Shown here: one piece after another, positions 1-5,431 of the stretch | Layout of the letters: each line of letters starts with the position of its first letter | How positions within the stretch are numbered: position 1 is the stretch's first letter | Source of the DNA: CAZULF01 sp964621215 | GTDB taxonomy: Bacteria; Pseudomonadota; Gammaproteobacteria; UBA1113 | Assembly: GCA_964621215.1 (NCBI GenBank) | Contig: CAZULF010000088.1 | Location: 1 to 8,961 of the forward strand | Reading direction: 5' to 3' | DNA: 8,961 nucleotides | The notes under the pieces: generated by a model | Seen by the model: only the letters and a program-made list of their open reading frames with translations | What the model was told of the DNA's origin: nothing | The model's database searches: none | Position numbers and translations under genes: made by a program

Positions 1-787
1 CGTGATGTAAGCATGCCCATTCAGCTTGCGATAATAACATTTGTAAATGTAAATCAAGGTAATTACGCTTTTCTGGTGTAATCAATTGTCCCACAGGCTG
101 ATTGTGGTATTGCACGACGATGATTTGTTTCAACTGCTTCCAACTTTGTGATAATCCACGCTTCCAACCTGGTTGGTGATGATGATGTTTAGGAGAGGGT
201 GCTTGTGGTACTTCATTGGGAGTAGCAATGACGGGTAATTTAGCAACTTGCGCACCTAGAGCATTTAACTGGAGTAGAATGGCAGGAATATCAACTTTAG
301 GCACGGCTTTTAATGCGGCGATATTATTGGCGAGAGTCTGACGCACAGGAAGAAGTTGCGGATTATTCACACTAGCAATCCGTTCGTCAGCCGCTTCGAG
401 TAATTGCGTAGCCACAGACGCATTTTGTTCGAAATTTACACTGAAGTTGGCTAATTGAATGAGATATTCCGCTTCGGCCAATTGCCAATTTCTATTGCTG
501 GATGCCACTGCATTTAACGCATGACGGGCATGTTCTCTTTCTTTGGATATAAAATTCTGCTGCTCTAGGTTTTTTTGTTGTAGCTTGGTAATAGTATCGT
601 TTAATACGACTAATTGTTGTTGATTTTGTTGTTGTGTCAGCTGTAGTTTTTTCCAGCTTATCCCGCCAACGACACCCAACCCAACTACAGCAACGATAGC
701 GACGGCAGAGCCTACTAACGGCCAAACAAGGGAAGGGCGAGCCGATTTTACATTAGGTTTTTGTTCAGAAGGAGCATTATCGCTCAT
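1..787 (-). CDS. hemX: HemX-family membrane protein, 3' end beyond the window
   Basis: The first 262 residues can be read from an ATG at 787; the rest lies left of position 1. A short polar N-terminal tail is followed by one hydrophobic membrane span (about residues 22-44). A Gln-rich, probably coiled-coil stretch follows (about 46-90), then the HemX signature WQLAEAEYLIQLAN (101-114) and a later conserved patch EKRNYLDLHLQMLLSQAEW (239-257). A HHHH run (201-204) sits in a variable linker. In gammaproteobacteria HemX is encoded directly after hemD. It was once called uroporphyrin-III C-methyltransferase, but it lacks the features of that enzyme; its role is unclear, probably a scaffold or regulator for haem synthesis at the inner membrane. 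It starts inside the end of hemD (11-bp overlap) and has a good ribosome site, GAGGAA, 7 bases before the ATG. HemY would be expected next, outside the window. The family call is confident; the function is not established. Confidence 0.9.
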   Translation of the reverse strand, partial: MSDNAPSEQKPNVKSARPSLVWPLVGSAVAIVAVVGLGVVGGISWKKLQLTQQQNQQQLVVLNDTITKLQQKNLEQQNFISKEREHARHALNAVASSNRNWQLAEAEYLIQLANFSVNFEQNASVATQLLEAADERIASVNNPQLLPVRQTLANNIAALKAVPKVDIPAILLQLNALGAQVAKLPVIATPNEVPQAPSPKHHHHQPGWKRGLSQSWKQLKQIIVVQYHNQPVGQLITPEKRNYLDLHLQMLLSQAEWACLHH

Positions 788-1568
788 GATGTTGTTCCTC
801 ATACCATAGGGTTAATGCTGCCATTATACCGCTATCTGAGGCATTTAGCGCAACAATAGGTGTTTGTGGGTATCCGAGCGAGGCTAATGTGGCTGCCATA
901 GCCGGGCTAATCACTACTATTGGGGTCTTAAGCAGCCAGGCTTTATGCTGTTCACCGAAAAGGGTGAATAGATTGCATAAGCTCTCGTTACTGGTACTGA
1001 TAATCACATCTACCTTACCCTGCTTGAATTGATCGAGTAAAGGTTTAATATCAACATCAGGACAAAAGCGCTCATAACAGAATGCGAGTTGTATGTGTGC
1101 TTGCCGTTCACGCAGAGTCGTTGCCAATAATGGCCGTGGATGTAGACCGCAAAAAATAATAATTTTCTGGTCGTGTAGTTGCTGTAATTCGGGTAGTTGC
1201 AATAGCGCTTCACTATTAAAACTATCGGCAGGTATTACTACATTTTGCCAACCCTGTGTTAATAAACTCTCTCTAGTAGCTGTGCCAATCGCTAACGTGG
1301 TCACTTGAGGAGGCCAAACGGGTTGATGTGATTTGAGAAGAGGGATAGCATAACGAACAGCATTAGTACTAGTAAAAATAATGATGTCGGCTTGAGAGAG
1401 TTGCTTGGCAGCATCAATGAGACTGGATAAATCGTCTAACGGTTTAATCTCGAGAGTAGGGACACAAAAGGGTATTGCACCTGCCTCAGATAATAAGTTT
1501 ATCAATCCCTGACTTTGGGCTAATGGCCGTGTTACTAATATGTGGCGATGATTAATGGCGGATGTCAT
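777..1568 (-). CDS. hemD: Uroporphyrinogen-III synthase
   Basis: HemD closes and inverts ring D of hydroxymethylbilane to give uroporphyrinogen III, the common precursor of haem, sirohaem and cobalamin; it is cytoplasmic. The 263-residue product is a little longer than the E. coli enzyme. It begins with the typical ILVTRP strand (10-15), has IIIFTSTNAVRYAI (62-75), which fits the family's conserved S/TxNAV segment, and a late VVISPAMAATLASLGYP stretch typical of the second domain. Family sequences diverge widely, so the identification rests on these patches, on length, and above all on position between hemC and hemX. The ATG overlaps the hemC stop as ATGA (4 bp) and no strong ribosome site precedes it, so translation is probably coupled to hemC. 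No truncation or frameshift is seen. Confidence 0.95.
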   Translation of the reverse strand: MTSAINHRHILVTRPLAQSQGLINLLSEAGAIPFCVPTLEIKPLDDLSSLIDAAKQLSQADIIIFTSTNAVRYAIPLLKSHQPVWPPQVTTLAIGTATRESLLTQGWQNVVIPADSFNSEALLQLPELQQLHDQKIIIFCGLHPRPLLATTLRERQAHIQLAFCYERFCPDVDIKPLLDQFKQGKVDVIISTSNESLCNLFTLFGEQHKAWLLKTPIVVISPAMAATLASLGYPQTPIVALNASDSGIMAALTLWYEEQHHER

Positions 1569-2488
1569 ATTTTTAACTTATTTAAGATATCAGCCGCGCC
1601 CTGCGCCAGTAATTCTTCTGCCACTTGCCGGCCAAGTAGTTCTGGTTCCTCAGTGTTGCCAATCTTATTGGATTCTAAAATAATTTCACCATTAACTGCT
1701 GCCACTCGTCCGCGTAAATGGAGTTGTGATTGGTTCACCGTCGCTAACGCAGCAATCGGTGCAAGACAATGACCGCCCAGATAATAATTCATAGCCCGTT
1801 CAGCCATAATACAAGTTCGCGATAATGAACAATCGATTTGTTCTAACAGCTTACGTAAATCCAAATTATTCGTACAGCATTCAATTCCGATAATGGCTTG
1901 TCCCACCGCAGGCAACATGACATCAAGATCGAGATAGCAACTAATTTTATGTTGTAAGCCTAATCGGATTAATCCAGCTGCCGCCAAAATGATGGCATCA
2001 AATTCACCTTGATCCAATTTAGAGAGACGGGTATTAATATTGCCGCGTAATGGTTTGACAATAATGTCTGGTCGCAGCGCTAGCAATTGAGCTTGACGTC
2101 GCAGACTTGACGTACCTACCACCGCCCCCTTAGGTAATTCGTTTAACGATGTACCCTGTCGAGTGAGGAAGGCATCGCGGACATCTTCGCGAGGACAATA
2201 AGCCGCTAGCATCAAATCTTCAGGCAAGTGGACTGTCATGTCTTTCATAGAATGAACCGCTAAATCAGCACGACCTTGCTGCAATGCCAGTTCAAGCTCT
2301 TTGATGAATAAGCCCTTGCCCCCCACTTTTGCTAGTGAATCCGCTAGATTTTTATCCCCCTCGGTGGTGATGCCGACTAATTCAATATGAAGGGTTGGAT
2401 CGTTTTTAAGTAATAATTCTCTTACATAGTTAGCTTGCCAAATCGCTAGAGGACTTTTTCGAGTGGCAATTTTTATCGATGCTAGCAT
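1565..2488 (-). CDS. hemC: Hydroxymethylbilane synthase (porphobilinogen deaminase)
   Basis: HemC polymerises four porphobilinogen molecules into hydroxymethylbilane using a covalently bound dipyrromethane cofactor. The 307-residue product matches the family's length. Visible motifs: IATRKSPLAIWQA near the N-terminus (7-19), VGGKGLFIKELE (55-66), HSMKD (79-83, with catalytic Asp83), GTSSLRRQAQL (125-135), LRGNINTRL (147-155), and the cofactor loop LGGHCLAPIA with Cys241 as attachment site. The usual PAVGQG reads PAVGQA here (193-198). The chosen ATG has AGAGGAAA shortly upstream and gives the standard N-terminus. It lies 59 bp inside the end of the upstream acyltransferase gene, so the two are probably translationally coupled. 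The gene is followed by hemD with a 4-bp overlap. The call is secure. Confidence 0.98.
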   Translation of the reverse strand: MLASIKIATRKSPLAIWQANYVRELLLKNDPTLHIELVGITTEGDKNLADSLAKVGGKGLFIKELELALQQGRADLAVHSMKDMTVHLPEDLMLAAYCPREDVRDAFLTRQGTSLNELPKGAVVGTSSLRRQAQLLALRPDIIVKPLRGNINTRLSKLDQGEFDAIILAAAGLIRLGLQHKISCYLDLDVMLPAVGQAIIGIECCTNNLDLRKLLEQIDCSLSRTCIMAERAMNYYLGGHCLAPIAALATVNQSQLHLRGRVAAVNGEIILESNKIGNTEEPELLGRQVAEELLAQGAADILNKLKI

Positions 2489-3413
2489 GCTGGATTTCCT
2501 CTTGTGTGATCGAGTTCTTTTTCAGTTCAGCATCAAGCTCAATATCAATCAGGGCATCTTTTTCATGCCATAACTGGTTTAGCCAATGCTGAAACCGTGT
2601 TTTAAAAGCGGGATCGTTTTCATAGTCGCCAATTAATTCTGACGGAATAGGGGTTACGGCAAATCGAACTGTGATTTTTTTGATGCGGCCGCAAAAATAA
2701 TCCCATGCATTGGCCTTTTCATCATAGATAAGAGTGGCATTGATGAGTTCTTTCATGGTTCCATCCATACAAGCCAATGTAAAAGCAACTCCGCCGGCTT
2801 TAGGGCGTAATAAATGTTTATAAGGAGAGTGTTGATGAGCATGTTTCTCGGGAGTAAAACGAGTGCCTTCCACAAAGTTAATCAGTGTTGCGGGATACTC
2901 TTTATAAGCGGCACATGCTTTACGTGTGGTTGCCAAATCAGTGCCACGAAGATGGGGTTTTTTTTCTAAAAACTCTCGGGAAAAACGCTTCATAACGGGA
3001 AAATTTAAAATCCAGCATGTGCTGCCAACGAGGGGGACCCAGATCAATTCTTTTTTCCAAAAAAACTTTGTCATGGATATTTTTCGCGCAAAAACTTTCT
3101 CTAAAATCAAGATGTCTGCCCATGATTGATGATTAGAAAGTAGGAAATACCATTGGTGTTGAGACAAGCCAGAAACATCATCAATGTCCCAGATCGTTTT
3201 ACTGGTTAAAGCAATGATGCCATCGTTAAGATAAGCCAATAATTTGGCGCTATTGTGACCAACTTTTTCATAAAAGATATATCCGCTTTTGCCACGAAGA
3301 AACAATTTGAAGATAGCAAATATATAGATAATTACAGAGCAAATCAGCAACGAGAGTATATATAGAGTTATTGCAACTACCCCAACAATCGGTTTCGGTA
3401 ACCAAGAGAGCAT
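2430..3413 (-). CDS. yihG: YihG-like lysophospholipid acyltransferase (PlsC/AGPAT family)
   Basis: Predicted inner-membrane acyltransferase that transfers a fatty acyl chain to a lysophospholipid; E. coli YihG has been reported to have lysophosphatidate acyltransferase activity. The 327-residue product has a hydrophobic N-terminal segment (about 9-36). The AGPAT blocks follow in order: NHQSWAD (94-100; catalytic His95 and Asp100, HX4D), MKRFSRE (141-147), FVEGTR (180-185) and LLRPKAGGVA (201-210). Further stretches such as WILNFPVMKRFSR and FQHWLNQLWHEKD match YihG rather than PlsC. A polar tail (about 295-327) extends past the E. coli form; its last part overlaps hemC. The ATG is preceded by AAGGAG at 8 bases, and a promoter lies about 30 bases further upstream, making this the first gene of the yihG-hemC-hemD-hemX unit. 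The family is secure; the exact substrate is inferred. Confidence 0.93.
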   Translation of the reverse strand: MLSWLPKPIVGVVAITLYILSLLICSVIIYIFAIFKLFLRGKSGYIFYEKVGHNSAKLLAYLNDGIIALTSKTIWDIDDVSGLSQHQWYFLLSNHQSWADILILEKVFARKISMTKFFWKKELIWVPLVGSTCWILNFPVMKRFSREFLEKKPHLRGTDLATTRKACAAYKEYPATLINFVEGTRFTPEKHAHQHSPYKHLLRPKAGGVAFTLACMDGTMKELINATLIYDEKANAWDYFCGRIKKITVRFAVTPIPSELIGDYENDPAFKTRFQHWLNQLWHEKDALIDIELDAELKKNSITQEEIQHASIDKNCHSKKSSSDLAS

Positions 3414-3450
3414 GAGTATTTCTCCTTTTCACAAACAATTTTAGTCCTCG

Positions 3451-3480
3451 AGTATACCAAATTCGTTGTCAGATTGACTA
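3451..3480 (-). promoter_or_regulatory. Probable sigma-70 promoter of the yihG-hemCDX operon
   Basis: Read on the minus strand: -35 TAGTCA (4 of 6 consensus bases), an 18-bp spacer, then -10 TATACT preceded by TGG, i.e. an extended -10 TGnTATACT. Transcription would start near 3443 and leave a leader of about 30 bases holding the AAGGAG ribosome site of yihG. Position, spacing and the extended -10 agree. Seen by eye only; no regulator site was recognised. Confidence 0.6.
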
Positions 3481-3671
3481 TTTTGGTGTTTGAAGAGCAA
3501 ATTTTTGAAATATTTTTATTTGGCGACCATGAAAAGGGTGCATTTCCCAAAATTTGAGGAATTATCGAGAAAAACGCATTGTTTTTACCAAAAAAACCAT
3601 CGATTTTTATAAGTTTTAGGGTTCTAATAGGATAAAAAAGCAAATTTTTTTATAAAATTTTATTTTTTTTA
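3481..3671. other. AT-rich divergent intergenic region with A/T tracts
   Basis: About 190 bases with no convincing gene. They contain many A and T runs, an inverted repeat AAAAAC-GCATT-GTTTTT (3570-3586), and a perfect 12-bp palindrome ATAAAATTTTAT (3652-3663) followed by seven T. The phased A/T tracts could bend DNA, act as an UP element for the rightward promoter, or bind nucleoid proteins; this is inference. The region separates the leftward operon from the rightward basic-protein genes. Confidence 0.5.
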
Positions 3672-3700
3672 TTGCAAAACATTTATTTGTGCGCCAGAAT
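3672..3700 (+). promoter_or_regulatory. Weak candidate promoter for the basic-protein genes
   Basis: TTGCAA (3672-3677), a 17-bp spacer and CAGAAT (3695-3700) each match 4 of 6 consensus bases, directly downstream of a very AT-rich stretch that could serve as an UP element. Transcription would start near 3707, giving a long 5' leader before the first sizeable ORF. This is only the best candidate by eye. Confidence 0.3.
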
Positions 3701-3773
3701 GTAAATTGCACGATGTAATTGAATTCATTTCAGTTACAGTCTTCGGACGGAAAGTTAAGGTAAGGAAGTAGCA

Positions 3774-3812
3774 GTGAAGGCCAGCAGGCAAACAAGGAAT
3801 GTAGGCAAGTAA
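3774..3812 (+). CDS. Possible 12-codon leader ORF or interrupted 5' end of the next gene
   Basis: A GTG at 3774 with a good ribosome site (AAGGA at 3762-3766, 7 bases away) opens a 12-codon basic peptide, MKASRQTRNVGK, that ends in TAA at 3810-3812. It is in the same frame as the 3831-4154 gene, and the six codons between that TAA and the GTG at 3831 are open (TATTDR). Two readings are possible: a small leader peptide, or the true N-terminus of the next protein cut by a nonsense codon. The Lys/Arg/Ser/Thr-rich content resembles the next gene's own N-terminus, which slightly favours the second reading. The evidence is positional only. Confidence 0.3.
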   Translation: MKASRQTRNVGK

Positions 3813-3822
3813 ACTGCAACAA

Positions 3823-3846
3823 CCGATAGGGTGAAAGCCCAATCGG
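3823..3846 (+). promoter_or_regulatory. GNRA-capped hairpin over the GTG start region
   Basis: The RNA can fold CCGAU / A / GGGU - GAAA - GCCC / A / AUCGG. That is nine base pairs (one of them U-G) with one A-A mismatch and a GAAA tetraloop. The GTG at 3831 lies inside the upper stem and loop, so the hairpin would hide that start, or it may belong to a structured leader RNA. An upstream UUCG-capped 3-bp hairpin (3739-3748) and a GCAGT/ACTGC pairing (3771-3775 with 3813-3817) suggest more leader structure. No known riboswitch was recognised. Confidence 0.45.
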
Positions 3847-4154
3847 GGAAATCTCGCGGAGTGTCAGACGTCAAGGCAACTCAGATTGAGCTTCATGAAA
3901 GAGAGCACTTTTTCAGTGCGGCTCCAGCTGAGTTGAAGGAACAGCTTGATGGTTTTGTAATGTCATTACAAAAACACGCAAAGGCAGTTGAGAGAAAGTT
4001 GGCTGGAGCGGCGAGAAAGCTAAGGAAGGCAAAGGGAGTGCATCAACAGGCGAAAGTCGTTGCTAAACAAAAAGCAATTACCGCCGCCAGTAATGCAGTC
4101 AGGAAGGCCGAAGCAGCGTGCAAAAAATTGAGGTTGTTGTTGACTCTTTTATAA
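3831..4154 (+). CDS. Small basic coiled-coil-like protein, resembles AlgP N-terminal domain
   Basis: The 107-residue product is rich in Lys, Ala and Arg. From about residue 35 (ELKEQLDGFVMSLQKHAKAV) to 100 it reads as a long amphipathic helix with regular charged/Ala spacing and no membrane segment. Its feel is like the N-terminal helical domain of Pseudomonas AlgP, which precedes a KPAA-type tail; here a tail-like protein is encoded by the next gene, 19 bp downstream. The start is uncertain. GTG 3831 lacks a ribosome site and sits in a hairpin; GTG 3861 has GGGGA 11 bases upstream; an open stretch of the same frame begins upstream but is cut by TAA at 3810-3812. Arg is mostly AGA/AGG, unlike the CGT/CGC preference of the neighbours. 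Likely nucleoid- or nucleic-acid-associated, by composition only. It could be a 5'-damaged gene. Confidence 0.6.
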   Translation: MKAQSGKSRGVSDVKATQIELHEREHFFSAAPAELKEQLDGFVMSLQKHAKAVERKLAGAARKLRKAKGVHQQAKVVAKQKAITAASNAVRKAEAACKKLRLLLTLL

Positions 4155-4158
4155 AGAG
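4144..4158 (+). promoter_or_regulatory. Intercistronic hairpin between the two basic-protein genes
   Basis: CTCTTT-TAT-AAAGAG forms a perfect 6-bp stem with a 3-base loop. It covers the stop codon of the upstream gene and the purine-rich AAAGAGAG that would be the ribosome site for an ATG at 4174. It could tune translation of the downstream gene. The stem is AT-rich and weak. Confidence 0.3.
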
Positions 4159-4173
4159 AGTTAATCGGCCTCA

Positions 4174-4854
4174 ATGGAGAAACTGGCATGGATGAAAAAA
4201 CATGCTAAGAGGACGACTAAGCGTGCAACAACCAAACGAGGACGTAATGCTATGACAGCAACCAAGAAAGCCCCTGCTAAGAGAAAGCCAGCAGCTAAAA
4301 AACCAGCTGCGGCTAAGAAACCTGCTGCTAAAAAGCGCGTAGCTAAAAAAGCAACCGCTAAAAAAGTAGTTAAGAAAGTAGCTGCTAAGAAACCTGCTGC
4401 TAAAAAGCGCGTAGCTAAAAAGGCAACCGCTAAAAAAGTAGTTAAGAAAGTAGCTGCTAAGAAACCTGCTGCTAAAAAGCGCGTAGCTAAAAAGGCAACC
4501 GCTAAAAAAGTAGTTAAAAAAGTAGCTAAAAAACCAGCTGCTAAAAAGCGTGTAGCTAAAAAAGCAACCGCTAAAAAAGCAGTTAGAAAAGTAGCTAAGA
4601 AACCAGCTGCTAAGAAGACCGCTAAAAAGCGTGTAGCTAAAAAAGCAACCGCTAAAAAAGCAGTTAGAAAAGTAGCTAAAAAACCAGCTGCAAAAAAAAA
4701 AGTAGCAAGTAAACGTGCGCCAGCTCGTAAGGCTGCTAGTGCACCACGAGCTAAAAAGCGTACAAAGAAAGCAGTTGCTAACCATCATCATGCAGAAACT
4801 ATGCATATGAGTGGTCCTGCTGACGCACAAGCTGCTGAAATATTACTCGTTTAG
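4174..4854 (+). CDS. Histone H1-like / AlgP-like Lys-Ala-Pro repeat protein
   Basis: The product (226 residues from ATG 4174) is extremely basic, built mainly of AKK, PAAKK and RVAKK steps. Five full repeats of a PAAKKRVAKKATAKK-type unit of 23-27 residues (about residues 50-170) are followed by a partial one. This composition matches bacterial H1-like proteins and the tail of Pseudomonas AlgP, which bind DNA non-specifically and compact the nucleoid; that role is inferred. The last 30 residues differ: a HHHAETMHM patch, then a non-basic end (SGPADAQAAEILLV). The start is ambiguous: ATG 4174, ATG 4192 (GGAG 12 bases before) or ATG 4252, which has the best site (CGAGGA, 9 bases) and would give MTATKKAPAKRK. 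It follows the coiled-coil gene by 19 bp and ends before a strong hairpin, so the two probably share a transcript. Repeat number is likely to vary between strains. Confidence 0.85.
   Translation: MEKLAWMKKHAKRTTKRATTKRGRNAMTATKKAPAKRKPAAKKPAAAKKPAAKKRVAKKATAKKVVKKVAAKKPAAKKRVAKKATAKKVVKKVAAKKPAAKKRVAKKATAKKVVKKVAKKPAAKKRVAKKATAKKAVRKVAKKPAAKKTAKKRVAKKATAKKAVRKVAKKPAAKKKVASKRAPARKAASAPRAKKRTKKAVANHHHAETMHMSGPADAQAAEILLV
4321..4683 (+). repeat. In-frame 69-81-bp tandem repeat, five copies
   Basis: Copies lie at 4321-4392 (72 bp), 4393-4464 (72), 4465-4533 (69), 4534-4602 (69) and 4603-4683 (81), with a partial sixth from 4684. Copies 1 and 2 differ at one base; copy 3 is close to them and loses one GCT codon. 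Copies 4 and 5 form a second subtype (CCAGCTG start, GTGTAGC, GCAGTTAGA), and copy 5 gains 12 bp. All length changes are multiples of three, so the frame is kept. The near-identity indicates recent duplication. Confidence 0.95.
4692..4701 (+). repeat. A10 homopolymer inside the histone-like gene
   Basis: Ten consecutive A, read as GCA AAA AAA AAA GTA. It also forms an in-frame A_AAA_AAA slippery sequence. Adding one A leads to a TAA after AGT AGC AAG; losing one A leads to TAG at once. Either slip removes the last 50 residues, including the HHH patch and the non-basic C-terminus. Confidence 0.9.
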
Positions 4855-4881
4855 TAATATTTCTCTCGGTCCCTTCATATT

Positions 4882-4909
4882 CCTCTCTTCCGCATTAGCG
4901 GGAGGGAGG
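4882..4909 (+). terminator. Strong hairpin, probable terminator of the basic-protein transcript
   Basis: CCTCTCTTCCGC - ATTA - GCGGGAGGGAGG pairs over 12 bp with two U-G wobbles and a 4-base loop, 27 bases after the stop of the histone-like gene. The following TCTTATT is only a partial U tract. On the minus strand no T run follows, so it probably acts on plus-strand transcripts and may also protect their 3' end. Confidence 0.65.
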
Positions 4910-4917
4910 TCTTATTG

Positions 4918-4943
4918 CTGGAATATATCCAGTGTAGTCTGGA
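4918..4943. other. Two mutually exclusive small hairpins after ruvX
   Basis: CTGGA (4918-4922), TCCAG (4928-4932) and CTGGA (4939-4943) allow the middle arm to pair with either flank (5-bp stems). They lie 24 bases past the ruvX stop. On the minus strand the second hairpin is followed by TATATT, so it may be a weak terminator for yqgE-ruvX. Low certainty. Confidence 0.3.
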
Positions 4944-4966
4944 TGAAGTGAAGCGGAATCCGGGAT

Positions 4967-5431
4967 TTAGCAATACAATCGCATCCAACCCTCTAAAATT
5001 AGACAAGCGGCTAGAGCATCGACTTGCCCTTTTTTTATCGCTCGATATCCACCTTGATCAAATAAATTCTGGCGTACTTCAAAGGAAGTGAGACGTTCGT
5101 CCATCCCGTGTACAGGCAAGTGATATTGTTTTTTCAGTTGTGCGGCAAAACGACGAGCTTTATGCGTGAGGGGTTGAGCAGTATCATCCATGTTGAGTGG
5201 GATGCCGATAATCAATGCCATCGGCTGCCAATGCTGAATGACTTTATCTAAGGCGTTCCAATCCGGTTCACCCTGTTGAGCGGATATAATTTCTAAAGGA
5301 TTTGCGTTTCCGGTTAAGGTTTGACCGACGGCTATCCCTATTCGACGCAAGCCAAAATCAATACCGAACAATAAGCCTTGGTAGGATTGCGGTGGGTCGA
5401 TAGTTAATAAATGAATGGCATCTTCAGGCAT
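4967..5431 (-). CDS. ruvX: RuvX/YqgF, RNase H-fold nuclease (pre-16S rRNA 5' processing)
   Basis: The 154-residue product is the YqgF/RuvX family, with an RNase H-like fold. The family was named for Holliday-junction resolvase similarity, and in E. coli it is tied to 5'-end maturation of 16S rRNA. Motifs are GIDFGLRRIGIAVG (23-36, acidic Asp25), IIGIPLNMDDTAQPLT (74-89), DERLTSFEVR (111-120) and DALAACLILEGW (138-149, acidic Asp138). The acidic residues expected for metal binding are present. It carries about 17 extra N-terminal residues before the core compared with the E. coli protein. The ATG overlaps the yqgE stop by 8 bp with no strong ribosome site, so translational coupling to yqgE is likely. 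The yqgE-ruvX pair is conserved in many gammaproteobacteria. Confidence 0.97.
   Translation of the reverse strand: MPEDAIHLLTIDPPQSYQGLLFGIDFGLRRIGIAVGQTLTGNANPLEIISAQQGEPDWNALDKVIQHWQPMALIIGIPLNMDDTAQPLTHKARRFAAQLKKQYHLPVHGMDERLTSFEVRQNLFDQGGYRAIKKGQVDALAACLILEGWMRLYC

Noticed and set aside
492..725. 77-codon ORF on the minus strand
   Set aside because: Lies inside the clear hemX frame; odd Cys/Arg/Thr-rich composition typical of an out-of-frame shadow.
3377..3643. 88-codon ORF on the minus strand upstream of yihG
   Set aside because: Overlaps the yihG start, spans the best promoter and ribosome site, has no family features and AT-driven Asn/Lys/Ile/Phe composition.
3690..4160. Group II intron or other mobile-element remnant, suggested by the GNRA hairpin and purine-rich leader
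   Set aside because: No reverse transcriptase, no recognisable domain V, no terminal repeats; the coding pattern of 3831-4154 looks like an ordinary basic protein.
4321..4683. Regular repeats as a possible CRISPR array
   Set aside because: Repeats are directly abutting, in frame and protein-coding, with no spacers.
4171..4830. 219-codon minus-strand ORF rich in Ser, Phe and Cys
   Set aside because: Mirror of the Lys/Ala repeat gene; the open frame follows from the repeat codons AAA/GCT read backwards.
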